Assembly (NCBI RefSeq): GCF_017877135.1
Contig: NZ_JAGIPH010000006.1
Location: 186,001-250,000 of the forward strand
Direction: 5' to 3'
DNA from: Neorhizobium galegae
GTDB lineage: Bacteria > Pseudomonadota > Alphaproteobacteria > Rhizobiales > Rhizobiaceae
Length of the DNA: 64,000 nt
Shown here: positions 16,080 to 24,342 of the stretch, piece after piece
Layout: each line of letters begins with the position of its first letter
Numbering within the stretch: the first letter of the stretch is position 1
Notes under the pieces: model-generated
What the model was told of the DNA's origin: nothing
What the model saw: the letters and a program-made list of their open reading frames with translations, nothing else
The model's database searches: none
Made by a program: the position numbers and the translations under genes

Positions 16080-16871
16080 ATGAAACGCAGCAGTTTTTTG
16101 GGTCTGGCTTTCGCGGCATTTGCCACGCTGGTCACGCATGTTCCGGCATCGGCCGCCGAGCTGGAATTGCTTCATCCGGGAAAGCTCATGGTGGCAACGG
16201 AGGGCACGTTCCCGCCGTTCAACATGCGCGCCCCCAATGGCGAGCTTGACGGGCTGGAAATCCGGCTGATGACCGAGATCTGCAAGCGCCTCGGCCTGAA
16301 ATACGAGCCGGTGCTCATCAAGTGGGATTCGCTTCTGATCGGTCTTCAGGCCGACCAGTACGACATGACGAGCGATTCCATGGACATCACGGCAGAGCGC
16401 CAGAAGAAGGTGACCTTCGCCGATGGCTGGCTGGAATCGGGCGGCGTCATCCTGGTGCCGAAGGGCTCGACCATCAAGTCCGTCGACGACGTGAAGGGCA
16501 AGCGCGCCGGTGCGCTGGTCTCTTCCACCTTCGCCAAGATCGGTGAAGACAAAGGCGCCGTCGTGAAGGGCTACAAGGCCGAATCCGACGCGCTGCAGGA
16601 CATGGCGAACGGCAATCTCGACCTCGTCATCACGGACGCGATCGCCGCCGGCTATGCCATCAAGCAGTCGAAACTGCCCTTCGAAATGCTGCCGGAATAT
16701 GTGAGCCACGTTCAAAAGGGCTTTGCCATCAAGAAGGGCAAGCCGGAACTGGTCAAGGCCATCAACAAGACGCTCGCCGAAATCGTCGCAGACGGCACCT
16801 ACGCCAAGATCACCACGGACCTCGTCGGCTTCAACCCGGCGCCGAAGGATCCGATCCGCAGCGTGGAATAA
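16080..16871 (+). CDS. Polar amino-acid-type periplasmic binding protein
   Basis: This 263-residue family-3 binding protein has a signal peptide (MKRSSFLGLAF to cleavage near PASAAE). Diagnostic blocks are LMVATEGTFPPFNM, GLEIRLMTEICKRLGL, WDSLLIGLQADQYDM and the hinge near ITDAIAAGYAI. The aromatic/acidic pocket residues are family-like but do not define the ligand. It is the last gene of the DUF1989-ABC operon, separated from the permease by 89 bases with its own AAAGGGA ribosome-binding site, and is closed by a bidirectional terminator. Context suggests an amino-acid-like nitrogen compound. Confidence 0.88.
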   Translation: MKRSSFLGLAFAAFATLVTHVPASAAELELLHPGKLMVATEGTFPPFNMRAPNGELDGLEIRLMTEICKRLGLKYEPVLIKWDSLLIGLQADQYDMTSDSMDITAERQKKVTFADGWLESGGVILVPKGSTIKSVDDVKGKRAGALVSSTFAKIGEDKGAVVKGYKAESDALQDMANGNLDLVITDAIAAGYAIKQSKLPFEMLPEYVSHVQKGFAIKKGKPELVKAINKTLAEIVADGTYAKITTDLVGFNPAPKDPIRSVE

Positions 16872-16907
16872 GAGCCGGTTACGGTTCAGGTCGACCCGTC
16901 AAAAACA

Positions 16908-16940
16908 AGCCGCCGGACTTTTGGGTCCGGCGGCTCTTTT
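16908..16940 (+). terminator. Bidirectional intrinsic terminator
   Basis: The 11-bp perfect stem AGCCGCCGGAC (16908-16918) / GTCCGGCGGCT (16925-16935) is followed by CTTTT on the plus strand. On the minus strand it is followed by TTGTTTTTG. It terminates the DUF1989-ABC operon and the convergent autotransporter gene. Confidence 0.88.
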
Positions 16941-16965
16941 GTGGTCCAGGCAAATGCGTGGTGGA

Positions 16966-19116
16966 TCAGAACTTCACGGTGAAGTTCGAGCGCAGCCAGA
17001 CGGTCGGGTCCTGGCCCTGCGTCGTGGCGTTGACCATGAAGGAGGCGGTGCCGCCGGCCACGTCGAATTCGGCGCCGATACCGCCGCGAACCCAAAGCTG
17101 CTTCAGGTCCTGGCCATCAATGGAGAAGTCGCTGACACCGATCAGCGTGCCGCTGGTGGCAGCGGCATGATCCTCGAACTGGTAGCTCACTTCGCTCTTG
17201 GCCAGAAGGCGAACCGTATCGCTCATCGGGCGAACGAAATCGGCACCTAGGCGCAGGATCGTCGAATGATCGCTCGTGGCGTCATAGCTCACCGGGAAGG
17301 ATCCGTTCTCTTCCGTATAGGCATCGACCTTGGTGCGCGCGTAGGAGAGGCCCGCATAAGGCGTGATGTCGGTCTCGGCGAGCGTTGCCGCGTTCAGCCA
17401 ATCGACACGGATCTTGGCGCCCCAGGTATCGGCATTGGTGCTGCCATTGGAGTAATCCTGGGCAGACCCGTTGAGATAGCCGCGCGCCGTATCGATGCTG
17501 GCGTGGCTGAAATAGCCGCCGACGGTGAGGTAGAGGTTGGAGCCCATATTGGCCGACACTTCCGGCGACAGGTAATAGCCCGTCTGCCGGACCGAGCCGC
17601 CGGCATCGAGATCCTGGTTGGAATAGGTGCCGCCAACGGAGAAGCGGGCGGTGACGCCATCGGCAATGCCATAGGCAAGGCCGAACTCGCCGAGCGCCAG
17701 ACCACCCTTTGCCGTCTCGCCATTGTCATAGCCGCTGTCCACCGTGCCCCAGGCGGACCGTTCGCCAAGACCGAGCAGGTTGCGCATGGGATTGCCCTGC
17801 GCGCCGAACATGATGGTGTTGGCGCTCGACACACTGTTCTGCACGGTGTTGCTGCCAACCTGGACAAGGGTCGGGTAAAACTCTTCTGCCGTCACGATGC
17901 CGCCGGAGCGTGCGACGTAGACGTCATTGTCGCTGGTCGTGCCGATCACCACTGAGCCATCGTCGGAAACAAAGTCGGCTGTTGCGGTCGTGTAGTCAGC
18001 CGTCACGCCGCTTTCTGCAAGCCAGGCCTCGATCGACACCATGCCGGTTTCTTGCGACCAGCGGAAGCCGTGAGTAAGGTAGTCTGCGGTTTGCGACGAG
18101 CCCACGACATAGCGGCCATCGGCGCTCACATCCGCTGCCCAGGATTCGATACCGCCGTTCACAACACCGAGGTCGGTCAACTTGTCTGTCGCCGCGGACG
18201 CGACGTAACGATAGGCGTGGATATGGCCGTCGCTCAGGGTGGCACCGCCCACCAGAACATCGCCATCATCCGACATGGCCGACAGGTAAATATTCGCATT
18301 CTGGGCCAGCGATCCGATATCCTGCATTCCGCCGACAGATGTCCAGCGGAAGACATGAGACCACGAGTTGTCGTCTACCCCTCTTCCCGCGACGACCGTG
18401 CCGTTGCCGCTGACAAGACTTGCTTCAGATTGAACGTAGAACTGCGGATCGATATCCGTGACCTGATTGTTCGCCAGATCCCAGATCATTGCATGAAAAC
18501 TGTAATCCCCGTCGGTTCTCAGCAATGACCCGGCGACGGTAGATCCGTCCCGACTGATGGCGAGGCCCTGGGTGGCATAATAACCGGACGCGGTTGGCGC
18601 ATCCGTCCTCACCCCCCCGACCAAGGTGGACGCTACCATCACACTAACGCTGTCTTGCATTTTGTAATAGGAGCCGACCATGATGCCATTATCGCTGACA
18701 CCCGTAACAGAGGCGCTGTTGGAGGCTTCAGACGTGACCACCCCACCTTCAGCTGTCCAACTGAAAACATAGTATTTATCTTGTTCGGTGTCGTGATATT
18801 CTCCGACGACGGTCTTGCCGTCGTTGCTCATGTGTCCCGACACATTATTGGCCGTCGCCGGCAGCGGAATGTCGGTGACTTCACCCGTCGTGGTGGACAC
18901 CACCTTCATGCTGCCTGGGACGGGCGCAGCGCTCCTCTCTTCGTCATCCCACCCGCTGCTATAGACCAGATAGGTCGAACCATCTGCGCTCAAGCCGGCA
19001 AGAACATTATCCGCATACGGCGCGGCGAAAGCATTACCACCCCATACGAGTGCCATTGCAAGATAAGATGCCGTACGAACAAAGCGTCTTGATATCAATT
19101 TATTGATGCTCCCCAT
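16966..19116 (-). CDS. Autotransporter with HAF-repeat passenger
   Basis: This 716-residue type V secreted or surface protein has a signal peptide ending near NAFAAP (start at 19116 behind GAGGGA; upstream ATG/TTG codons lack a good site). Residues about 30-400 contain repeated HAF-family units of the form DG..VVG....D...HAF.W, for example DGKTVVGEY, DNGIMVGSY, DGSTVAGSL, GNGTVVAGR, DDGDVLVGG and DGRYVVGSS, predicted to form a propeller-like beta domain. The last ~270 residues are the outer-membrane beta-barrel, starting near MFGAQGNPMRNLLGLGERSAWG and ending in the barrel-type terminal phenylalanine (LRSNFTVKF). The passenger has visibly lower GC than the flanking ABC operons, suggesting acquisition. 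Function of HAF passengers is unknown; surface attachment or enzyme roles are guesses. Confidence 0.85.
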   Translation of the reverse strand: MGSINKLISRRFVRTASYLAMALVWGGNAFAAPYADNVLAGLSADGSTYLVYSSGWDDEERSAAPVPGSMKVVSTTTGEVTDIPLPATANNVSGHMSNDGKTVVGEYHDTEQDKYYVFSWTAEGGVVTSEASNSASVTGVSDNGIMVGSYYKMQDSVSVMVASTLVGGVRTDAPTASGYYATQGLAISRDGSTVAGSLLRTDGDYSFHAMIWDLANNQVTDIDPQFYVQSEASLVSGNGTVVAGRGVDDNSWSHVFRWTSVGGMQDIGSLAQNANIYLSAMSDDGDVLVGGATLSDGHIHAYRYVASAATDKLTDLGVVNGGIESWAADVSADGRYVVGSSQTADYLTHGFRWSQETGMVSIEAWLAESGVTADYTTATADFVSDDGSVVIGTTSDNDVYVARSGGIVTAEEFYPTLVQVGSNTVQNSVSSANTIMFGAQGNPMRNLLGLGERSAWGTVDSGYDNGETAKGGLALGEFGLAYGIADGVTARFSVGGTYSNQDLDAGGSVRQTGYYLSPEVSANMGSNLYLTVGGYFSHASIDTARGYLNGSAQDYSNGSTNADTWGAKIRVDWLNAATLAETDITPYAGLSYARTKVDAYTEENGSFPVSYDATSDHSTILRLGADFVRPMSDTVRLLAKSEVSYQFEDHAAATSGTLIGVSDFSIDGQDLKQLWVRGGIGAEFDVAGGTASFMVNATTQGQDPTVWLRSNFTVKF

Positions 19117-19665
19117 CAGAATTTCCCTCTCCATTAAAGGTTGATTATATTCGCAAATCGGAAACTGTATCACATTCGATTTCAACCGGGCTAACAAATG
19201 GAAAACGTCGCATCAACACCGAATAAGGATCTGTTTTTCTTTTCGTTAAGGCGTTGCATGGAAACAATACTCGCCGCACTTGCACGCCTTGGAGGTTCGA
19301 CGTTTTGCCTGCGGCATACAGCCGAATGGCGGCAGCCACCCCAAAAATATGCACGTTCTGGATGTACGCCGCCCGCCACGACTTCTCGCCCTCGCGGACC
19401 CTTGCGCCTTTACCGGTACGAGTGGTCTCTTGCGAATCGCCGGAAGAGGTTTGCGGAACGCACCTGCCCATCCGAATGCATAAAAACTGACCTCCCTGCG
19501 GGCTGAAATGTCTTGACGATGCGCAAGAATGCAGGCGGCGTGGGCATATGGAGCCTGAGTCGGCTGGTTTCCTTGTGAAATTTCAATTTCACCAAAACTG
19601 GCACGAAATCTGCGTCTCTTCCTGCGACTGGGATCAACCCAGCAGCATCCAGAAGAGGGAACGAG
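19117..19665. promoter_or_regulatory. 549-base divergent intergenic region with RpiR-like palindrome
   Basis: No convincing gene is seen here, only short overlapping frames without ribosome-binding sites. It must carry the promoters of the autotransporter (left) and the dipeptide ABC operon (right). Its clearest signal is a perfect inverted repeat at 19575-19592, GTGAAATT-TC-AATTTCAC, 74 bases before the binding-protein start. RpiR-family operators are often A/T-centred palindromes with TGAAA/TTTCA arms, so it is a good candidate target of the RpiR gene at 26080. Confidence 0.5.
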
Positions 19666-21321
19666 ATGACTGCGACTTCAAAACAGGTGTTTCCATGGAA
19701 GGGTGCCGTGCCGCGCCTGAAGCGGACACTGCGCATCGGGGCAACGGCATTCACACTGGCAGCCTTGAGCGTCGGCACAGCACTTGCCGCCGGCACGCTG
19801 CGCATCGGCATGACCGCATCCGACATTCCTCTGACCACCGGCCAGACCGACCAGGGCGGCGAGGGGCAGCGCTTCATGGGCTATACGGTCTATGATGCGC
19901 TCGTGGAATGGGACCTCACCAGCGCCGACAAGCCCTCCGGCCTCGTGCCGGGCCTTGCCACGTCCTGGGCGGTGGATGCCACGGACAAGACGAAATGGAC
20001 CTTCAAGCTGCGCGATGGCGTGAAATTCCACGATGGCAGCGCCTTCAATGCCGAATCGGTGGTGTGGAACCTCGACAAGCTTTTGAAGCAGGACGCGCCG
20101 CAGTTCGACAAGCGCCAGTCGGCGCAGGGCAAGTCCCGTATTCCCGCCGTTGCCAGCTACAAGGCGGTCGATCCGCTGACGGTCGAAATCGTCACCAAGG
20201 TTCCGGATGCGACGCTGCCCTACCAGCTGAGCTGGATCCTCATGTCCTCGCAGGCCAATTGGGAAGCCCAGGGCAAGAACTGGGATGCGGTGGCGCAGAA
20301 GCCGTCGGGCACCGGCCCCTGGATGATCGAAAGCGGCTTTACCCCGCGCGAACGCGTCGAGATGACGCCGAACAAGGCCTATTGGGACACCAAACGCGTG
20401 CCGAAGCTCGACAAGCTCGTGCTCATTCCGCTGCCGGAGCCGAACACGCGCGTCGCGGCGCTGCGGTCCGGCCAGGTCGACTGGATCGAAGCGCCGGCGC
20501 CGGATTCGGTTGCCTCGCTGAAGGGGGCCGGCTTCAATATCGTCACCAATGCCTATCCGCATAACTGGACCTGGCATTTTTCGCGGGTCGAAGGCTCGCC
20601 GTGGAACGATATCCGCGTGCGCAAGGCCGCCAACCTCGCCGTCGATCGCCAGGGCATCAACGAGCTGCTCGGCGGCCTGTCCATTCCCGCCGAAGGTTTT
20701 TTGCCGCCCGGCCACCAGTGGTTCGGCAAGCCGGCCTTCAAGCTCGACTACAATGTCGAGGCCGCAAAGAAGCTTATGGCGGAAGCCGGCTACGGGCCGG
20801 ACAAGCGCATGAAGACGAAGGTCATCATCTCCTCGTCCGGCTCGGGGCAGATGCTGCCGCTTGCCATGAACGAATATATCCAGCAGACGCTCGCCGAAAT
20901 CGGCATCGACGTGGAGTATGAGGTCGCCGACTGGAACACGGTCATCAACATCTGGCGCGCCGGCGCCAAGGATGCGAGCGCCAAGGGTGCGACGGCCATC
21001 AACTATTCCTATTTCATCCAGGATCCCTTTACCGGCCTCATCCGTCACCTGCAGTGCAACCTTGCTCCGCCGGCCGGCACCAACTGGGGCTATTACTGCG
21101 ATCCGGACATGGACGCGCTGTTCGACAAGGTGCGCAACACGTTTGATGCCGCCGAACAGGACAAGGTTCTGCAAGCGATCCACGAGAAATACGTCAACGA
21201 CGCGCTGTTCCTGATGGTCACGCATGACGTTGCCCCGCGTGCCATGTCGGCGAAGGTCAAGGGCTATGTCCAGGCGCAGAACTGGTTCCAGGACTTTTCG
21301 CAGATCACCATGGATCCCTGA
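19666..21321 (+). CDS. Dipeptide/oligopeptide-type ABC binding protein
   Basis: This 551-residue SBP_bac_5 (family 5) periplasmic protein has a long N-region and a signal core (RIGATAFTLAALSVGTALA) cleaving near ALAAG. Hallmarks are GMTASDIPLTTGQTDQGG, LVPGLATSWAV, WTFKLRDGVKFHDGSAFNAESVVWNL (split motif FKLRDGVKFHDG) and RVAALRSGQVDWI. It binds peptides, opines or related compounds outside the inner membrane. It is first in an operon with two permeases and two ATPases, followed by a 13-bp perfect hairpin. Cognate regulation by the RpiR protein at 26080 is likely. The ligand cannot be read. Confidence 0.88.
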   Translation: MTATSKQVFPWKGAVPRLKRTLRIGATAFTLAALSVGTALAAGTLRIGMTASDIPLTTGQTDQGGEGQRFMGYTVYDALVEWDLTSADKPSGLVPGLATSWAVDATDKTKWTFKLRDGVKFHDGSAFNAESVVWNLDKLLKQDAPQFDKRQSAQGKSRIPAVASYKAVDPLTVEIVTKVPDATLPYQLSWILMSSQANWEAQGKNWDAVAQKPSGTGPWMIESGFTPRERVEMTPNKAYWDTKRVPKLDKLVLIPLPEPNTRVAALRSGQVDWIEAPAPDSVASLKGAGFNIVTNAYPHNWTWHFSRVEGSPWNDIRVRKAANLAVDRQGINELLGGLSIPAEGFLPPGHQWFGKPAFKLDYNVEAAKKLMAEAGYGPDKRMKTKVIISSSGSGQMLPLAMNEYIQQTLAEIGIDVEYEVADWNTVINIWRAGAKDASAKGATAINYSYFIQDPFTGLIRHLQCNLAPPAGTNWGYYCDPDMDALFDKVRNTFDAAEQDKVLQAIHEKYVNDALFLMVTHDVAPRAMSAKVKGYVQAQNWFQDFSQITMDP

Positions 21322-21346
21322 TCCGCAACGTTCCTCCTCCCACAAG

Positions 21347-21375
21347 CGCCTGCGCCGGATTGTCCGGCGCAGGCG
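21347..21375 (+). repeat. Perfect hairpin after the dipeptide-binding-protein gene
   Basis: The arms CGCCTGCGCCGGA (21347-21359) and TCCGGCGCAGGCG (21363-21375) are complementary over 13 bp with a 3-base loop and no U-tract. It lies in the 94-base gap between the binding-protein and first permease genes, the expected place for differential mRNA stabilisation. Confidence 0.75.
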
Positions 21376-21415
21376 TCCAACCGCCACCCTCAATCACCGG
21401 AACGGATAGACACCC

Positions 21416-22369
21416 ATGCTCGTCTATGGCCTGAAGCGACTGCTGCACGTCATTCCCGTCGCCTTCGGGGTCAGCGTCGTCTGTTTCATGCTGATCCATA
21501 TCGCGCCCGGCGATCCGCTGGCGGCGATCCTTCCCTCGGATGCCTCTGCCGAACTGCAGGCGCAGATGCGCAGCTTCTACGGGCTCGACCGTCCGCTCGT
21601 GGTGCAATACGGGCTCTGGATCTGGCGGGCGCTGCACGGCGATCTCGGGGTCTCCATCGCAACCGGCCGGTCCGTCAGCGGCGAGATTGCCGCAGCCTCG
21701 CTCAATTCGATCATCCTTGCGCTCGCAGCCACCCTTATCGGCTTCACGCTCGGTTCGCTCCTCGGCTTCCTCGCCGGCATCTTTCGCGGCGGCATCATCG
21801 ATCGCATCGCCTCGGGCCTTTCCATGCTCGGCGTCAGCGTGCCGCATTACTGGCTGGGCATGGTGCTCGTCATCGTCTTTTCCGTCCATCTCGGCTGGCT
21901 GCCGGCCATGGGCGGTGGGCCGGGCGGCTCGGACGGCCGTGCCGTCGGCTGGGACTATATCCGCTACCTCGTGCTGCCGGCGATCACCATGTCGGTCATT
22001 CCGATGGGTATCATTGCCCGCACCATCCGCTCGCTGGTCGCCGATATCCTGTCGCAGGATTTTACCCAGGCGCTCGCCGCCAAGGGCCTGATGACGCGCC
22101 AGATCCTGCGCCACGTCATCCGCAATGCCGCGCCGACCGCAATTTCCGTCATGGGCCTGCAACTCGGCTACCTGCTCGGCGGCTCGATCCTCATCGAGAC
22201 GGTATTTTCCTGGCCGGGCACCGGCTTTCTGCTGAACGGCGCCATCTTCACCCGCGACCTGCCGGTGCTGCAGGGCACGATCCTGGTGCTTGCCATGTTC
22301 TTCGTCCTGGTCAACCTCATCGTCGATGTCGTGCAGGGCACCATCGATCCGCGCATCCAGAGGAGCTGA
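21416..22369 (+). CDS. Dipeptide-type ABC permease (DppB-like)
   Basis: This 317-residue inner-membrane protein of the DppB/OppB family has six helices. The N-terminal YGLKRLLHVIPVAFGVSVVCFML and HIAPGDPL blocks are typical, as are the large first periplasmic loop (LQAQMRSFYGLDRPLVVQYGLW) and the EAA-type region DFTQALAAKGLMTRQILRHVIRNAA (blocks AKGL and RNA). It pairs with the DppC-like permease whose gene starts 4 bases downstream. Confidence 0.9.
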   Translation: MLVYGLKRLLHVIPVAFGVSVVCFMLIHIAPGDPLAAILPSDASAELQAQMRSFYGLDRPLVVQYGLWIWRALHGDLGVSIATGRSVSGEIAAASLNSIILALAATLIGFTLGSLLGFLAGIFRGGIIDRIASGLSMLGVSVPHYWLGMVLVIVFSVHLGWLPAMGGGPGGSDGRAVGWDYIRYLVLPAITMSVIPMGIIARTIRSLVADILSQDFTQALAAKGLMTRQILRHVIRNAAPTAISVMGLQLGYLLGGSILIETVFSWPGTGFLLNGAIFTRDLPVLQGTILVLAMFFVLVNLIVDVVQGTIDPRIQRS

Positions 22370-22373
22370 ACCG

Positions 22374-23267
22374 ATGGCCGCCATCATCACGCAGGAAACG
22401 ACACTTCCCCGCGCCAGCATCGCACGCTCGCCGGGCTACTGGAGCGGCGTCGCGCGCCGCCTGTCGCGCGATCCCGTCGCCCTCATCGCGCTTGGCCTCA
22501 TCGTGCTTCTGGTGGCGATGGCCATCCTTGCGCCATACCTTGCCCCCTACGATCCGACCAAGGCGAGCATGATCCGCAGGCTGAAGCCCGTCGGCACGCC
22601 CGGTTACCTCCTCGGCACCGATGAACTCGGCCGCGACATGCTCTCGCGCCTCATCTATGGCGCGCGCCTGTCGCTCATCATGGGCGTCGTCCCGGTGCCG
22701 GTCGCCTTCATCATCGGCTCGGCCATCGGCATCATCGCCGGCTATCTCGGCGGCATCACCAACACGCTGATCATGCGCACGGTGGATGTCTTCTATGCCT
22801 TTCCTTCCGTCCTGCTCGCCGTGGCCCTGTCGGGCACGCTCGGCTCGGGGCTTGGCAATGCGCTCGTATCGCTGACGGTGGTTTTCATCCCGCAGATCGC
22901 CCGCGTTGCCGAAAGTGTCACGACCCAGGTGCGCCGCCTCGATTACGTCGATGCTGCCCGCGCTTCGGGTGCGAAAGGCCACACGATCATCCTCGTCCAT
23001 GTGCTGGGCAATGTTCTGGGGCCGATCTTCGTCTTTGCCACCAGCCTGATTTCCGTGTCGATGATCCTTGCGTCCGGCCTGTCCTTTCTCGGCCTTGGCG
23101 TTCGCCCGCCGGATGCGGAATGGGGGCTGATGCTGAACACGCTGCGCACCGCAATCTACGTCAATCCACTGGTCGCAGCCCTTCCCGGCGTGATGATCTT
23201 CCTCACCTCGATCTGCTTCAACCTGTTTTCCGACGGTCTCCGCTCAGCCATGGATGTGAAATCATGA
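22374..23267 (+). CDS. Dipeptide-type ABC permease (DppC-like)
   Basis: This 297-residue DppC/OppC-family permease has an N-terminal OppC_N helix (DPVALIALGLIVLLVAMAIL), the loop YLLGTDELGRDMLSRLIYGARLSL, and the EAA region DYVDAARASGAKGHTIILVHVLGN (blocks DAARASGA and HVL). The ATG at 22374 was chosen because it follows AGGAG and fits family length; an upstream in-frame ATG lies inside dppB. Its stop overlaps the next ATPase gene by ATGA. Confidence 0.9.
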   Translation: MAAIITQETTLPRASIARSPGYWSGVARRLSRDPVALIALGLIVLLVAMAILAPYLAPYDPTKASMIRRLKPVGTPGYLLGTDELGRDMLSRLIYGARLSLIMGVVPVPVAFIIGSAIGIIAGYLGGITNTLIMRTVDVFYAFPSVLLAVALSGTLGSGLGNALVSLTVVFIPQIARVAESVTTQVRRLDYVDAARASGAKGHTIILVHVLGNVLGPIFVFATSLISVSMILASGLSFLGLGVRPPDAEWGLMLNTLRTAIYVNPLVAALPGVMIFLTSICFNLFSDGLRSAMDVKS

Positions 23268-24340
23268 TGGATGCTGCCACGCCCCTGCCGCTTGCGTCGG
23301 ACGACCCGCGCGATCGTGGCGGCCCCGCCCAGCCGCTGGTCTCCGTGAGAGGTCTCGTGCGGCATTTCCCCGTCAAGGGCAGCGGCTTCCTGAAGCCGAA
23401 GAAGGTGGTCTCCGCCGTCGACGGCGTGGATTTCGATATCCTGAAGGGCGAAACGCTCGGCGTCGTCGGCGAAAGCGGCTGCGGCAAGTCGACCACGGCC
23501 CGGCTTCTGATGCAACTCATGCGGCCCGACCGCGGCGAACTGCTTTTCGACGGCGAAAGCGTCGGCGAGACGCTGCCGCTGCGCGACTATCGCCGCCAGG
23601 TGCAGATGGTGTTCCAGGACAGCTACGCCTCCTTGAACCCGCGTCTCACCATCGAGGATTCCATTGCCTTCGGTCCGCGCGTGCACGGTGTGTCGGCCAA
23701 GGTGGCGATCGGGCGCGCCCATGATCTTCTGCACCGCGTCGGACTGGAGCCCGGCCGCTTTGCCGGGCGCTATCCGCATGAGCTCTCCGGCGGCCAGCGC
23801 CAGCGCATCAACATTGCCCGGGCTCTCGCGCTCGAGCCGCGCCTTGTCATCCTCGACGAGGCGGTGTCGGCGCTCGACAAATCGGTGGAGGCGCAGGTGC
23901 TCAACCTGCTGCTCGACCTCAAACGCGATTTCGGCCTCACCTACATGTTCATCTCGCATGATCTGAATGTGGTGCGCTTCATGTGCGACCGCGTCATGGT
24001 GATGTATCTCGGAAAAGTCTGCGAGATCGGCCCGCGCGATGCGATCTTCGACGCGCCCGGCCATCCCTATACGGCGGCGCTTCTCGCCTCCATGCCCAAG
24101 ATGGACCCCGGCGAGCGTACCCTGGTGCCGCCGCTGTCGGGCGATCCGCCCAATCCCATCGACCCGCCGCAGGGCTGTCGGTTCCATCCGCGCTGCAGCT
24201 TTTCCGAGGACATCTGCACGCGGGTAACGCCAAGGCTCGTGACAGGGCTTGCGACCGGACAGAGCCAGCACGCCGCAGCCTGTCTCATGCGAGACCCGGG
24301 CGCGCTGCACAGCCGCGCCCCAGCCCTTGAGGAGGCCTGA
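23264..24340 (+). CDS. Dipeptide-type ABC ATPase (DppF-like)
   Basis: This 358-residue ATPase has an extended N terminus, Walker A GESGCGKST, Q-loop QMVFQDSYASLNPR, signature LSGGQRQRINI, Walker B LVILDEAVSALDKS and H-loop SHDLNVV. The C-terminal oligopeptide-transporter extension carries the four-cysteine pattern (GCRFHPRCSF...DIC...AAC) that in DppD/DppF proteins can hold an Fe-S cluster. It overlaps dppC by 4 bases (start at 23264, with a second ATG adjacent). Confidence 0.9.
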   Translation: MMDAATPLPLASDDPRDRGGPAQPLVSVRGLVRHFPVKGSGFLKPKKVVSAVDGVDFDILKGETLGVVGESGCGKSTTARLLMQLMRPDRGELLFDGESVGETLPLRDYRRQVQMVFQDSYASLNPRLTIEDSIAFGPRVHGVSAKVAIGRAHDLLHRVGLEPGRFAGRYPHELSGGQRQRINIARALALEPRLVILDEAVSALDKSVEAQVLNLLLDLKRDFGLTYMFISHDLNVVRFMCDRVMVMYLGKVCEIGPRDAIFDAPGHPYTAALLASMPKMDPGERTLVPPLSGDPPNPIDPPQGCRFHPRCSFSEDICTRVTPRLVTGLATGQSQHAAACLMRDPGALHSRAPALEEA

Positions 24341-24342
24341 TC

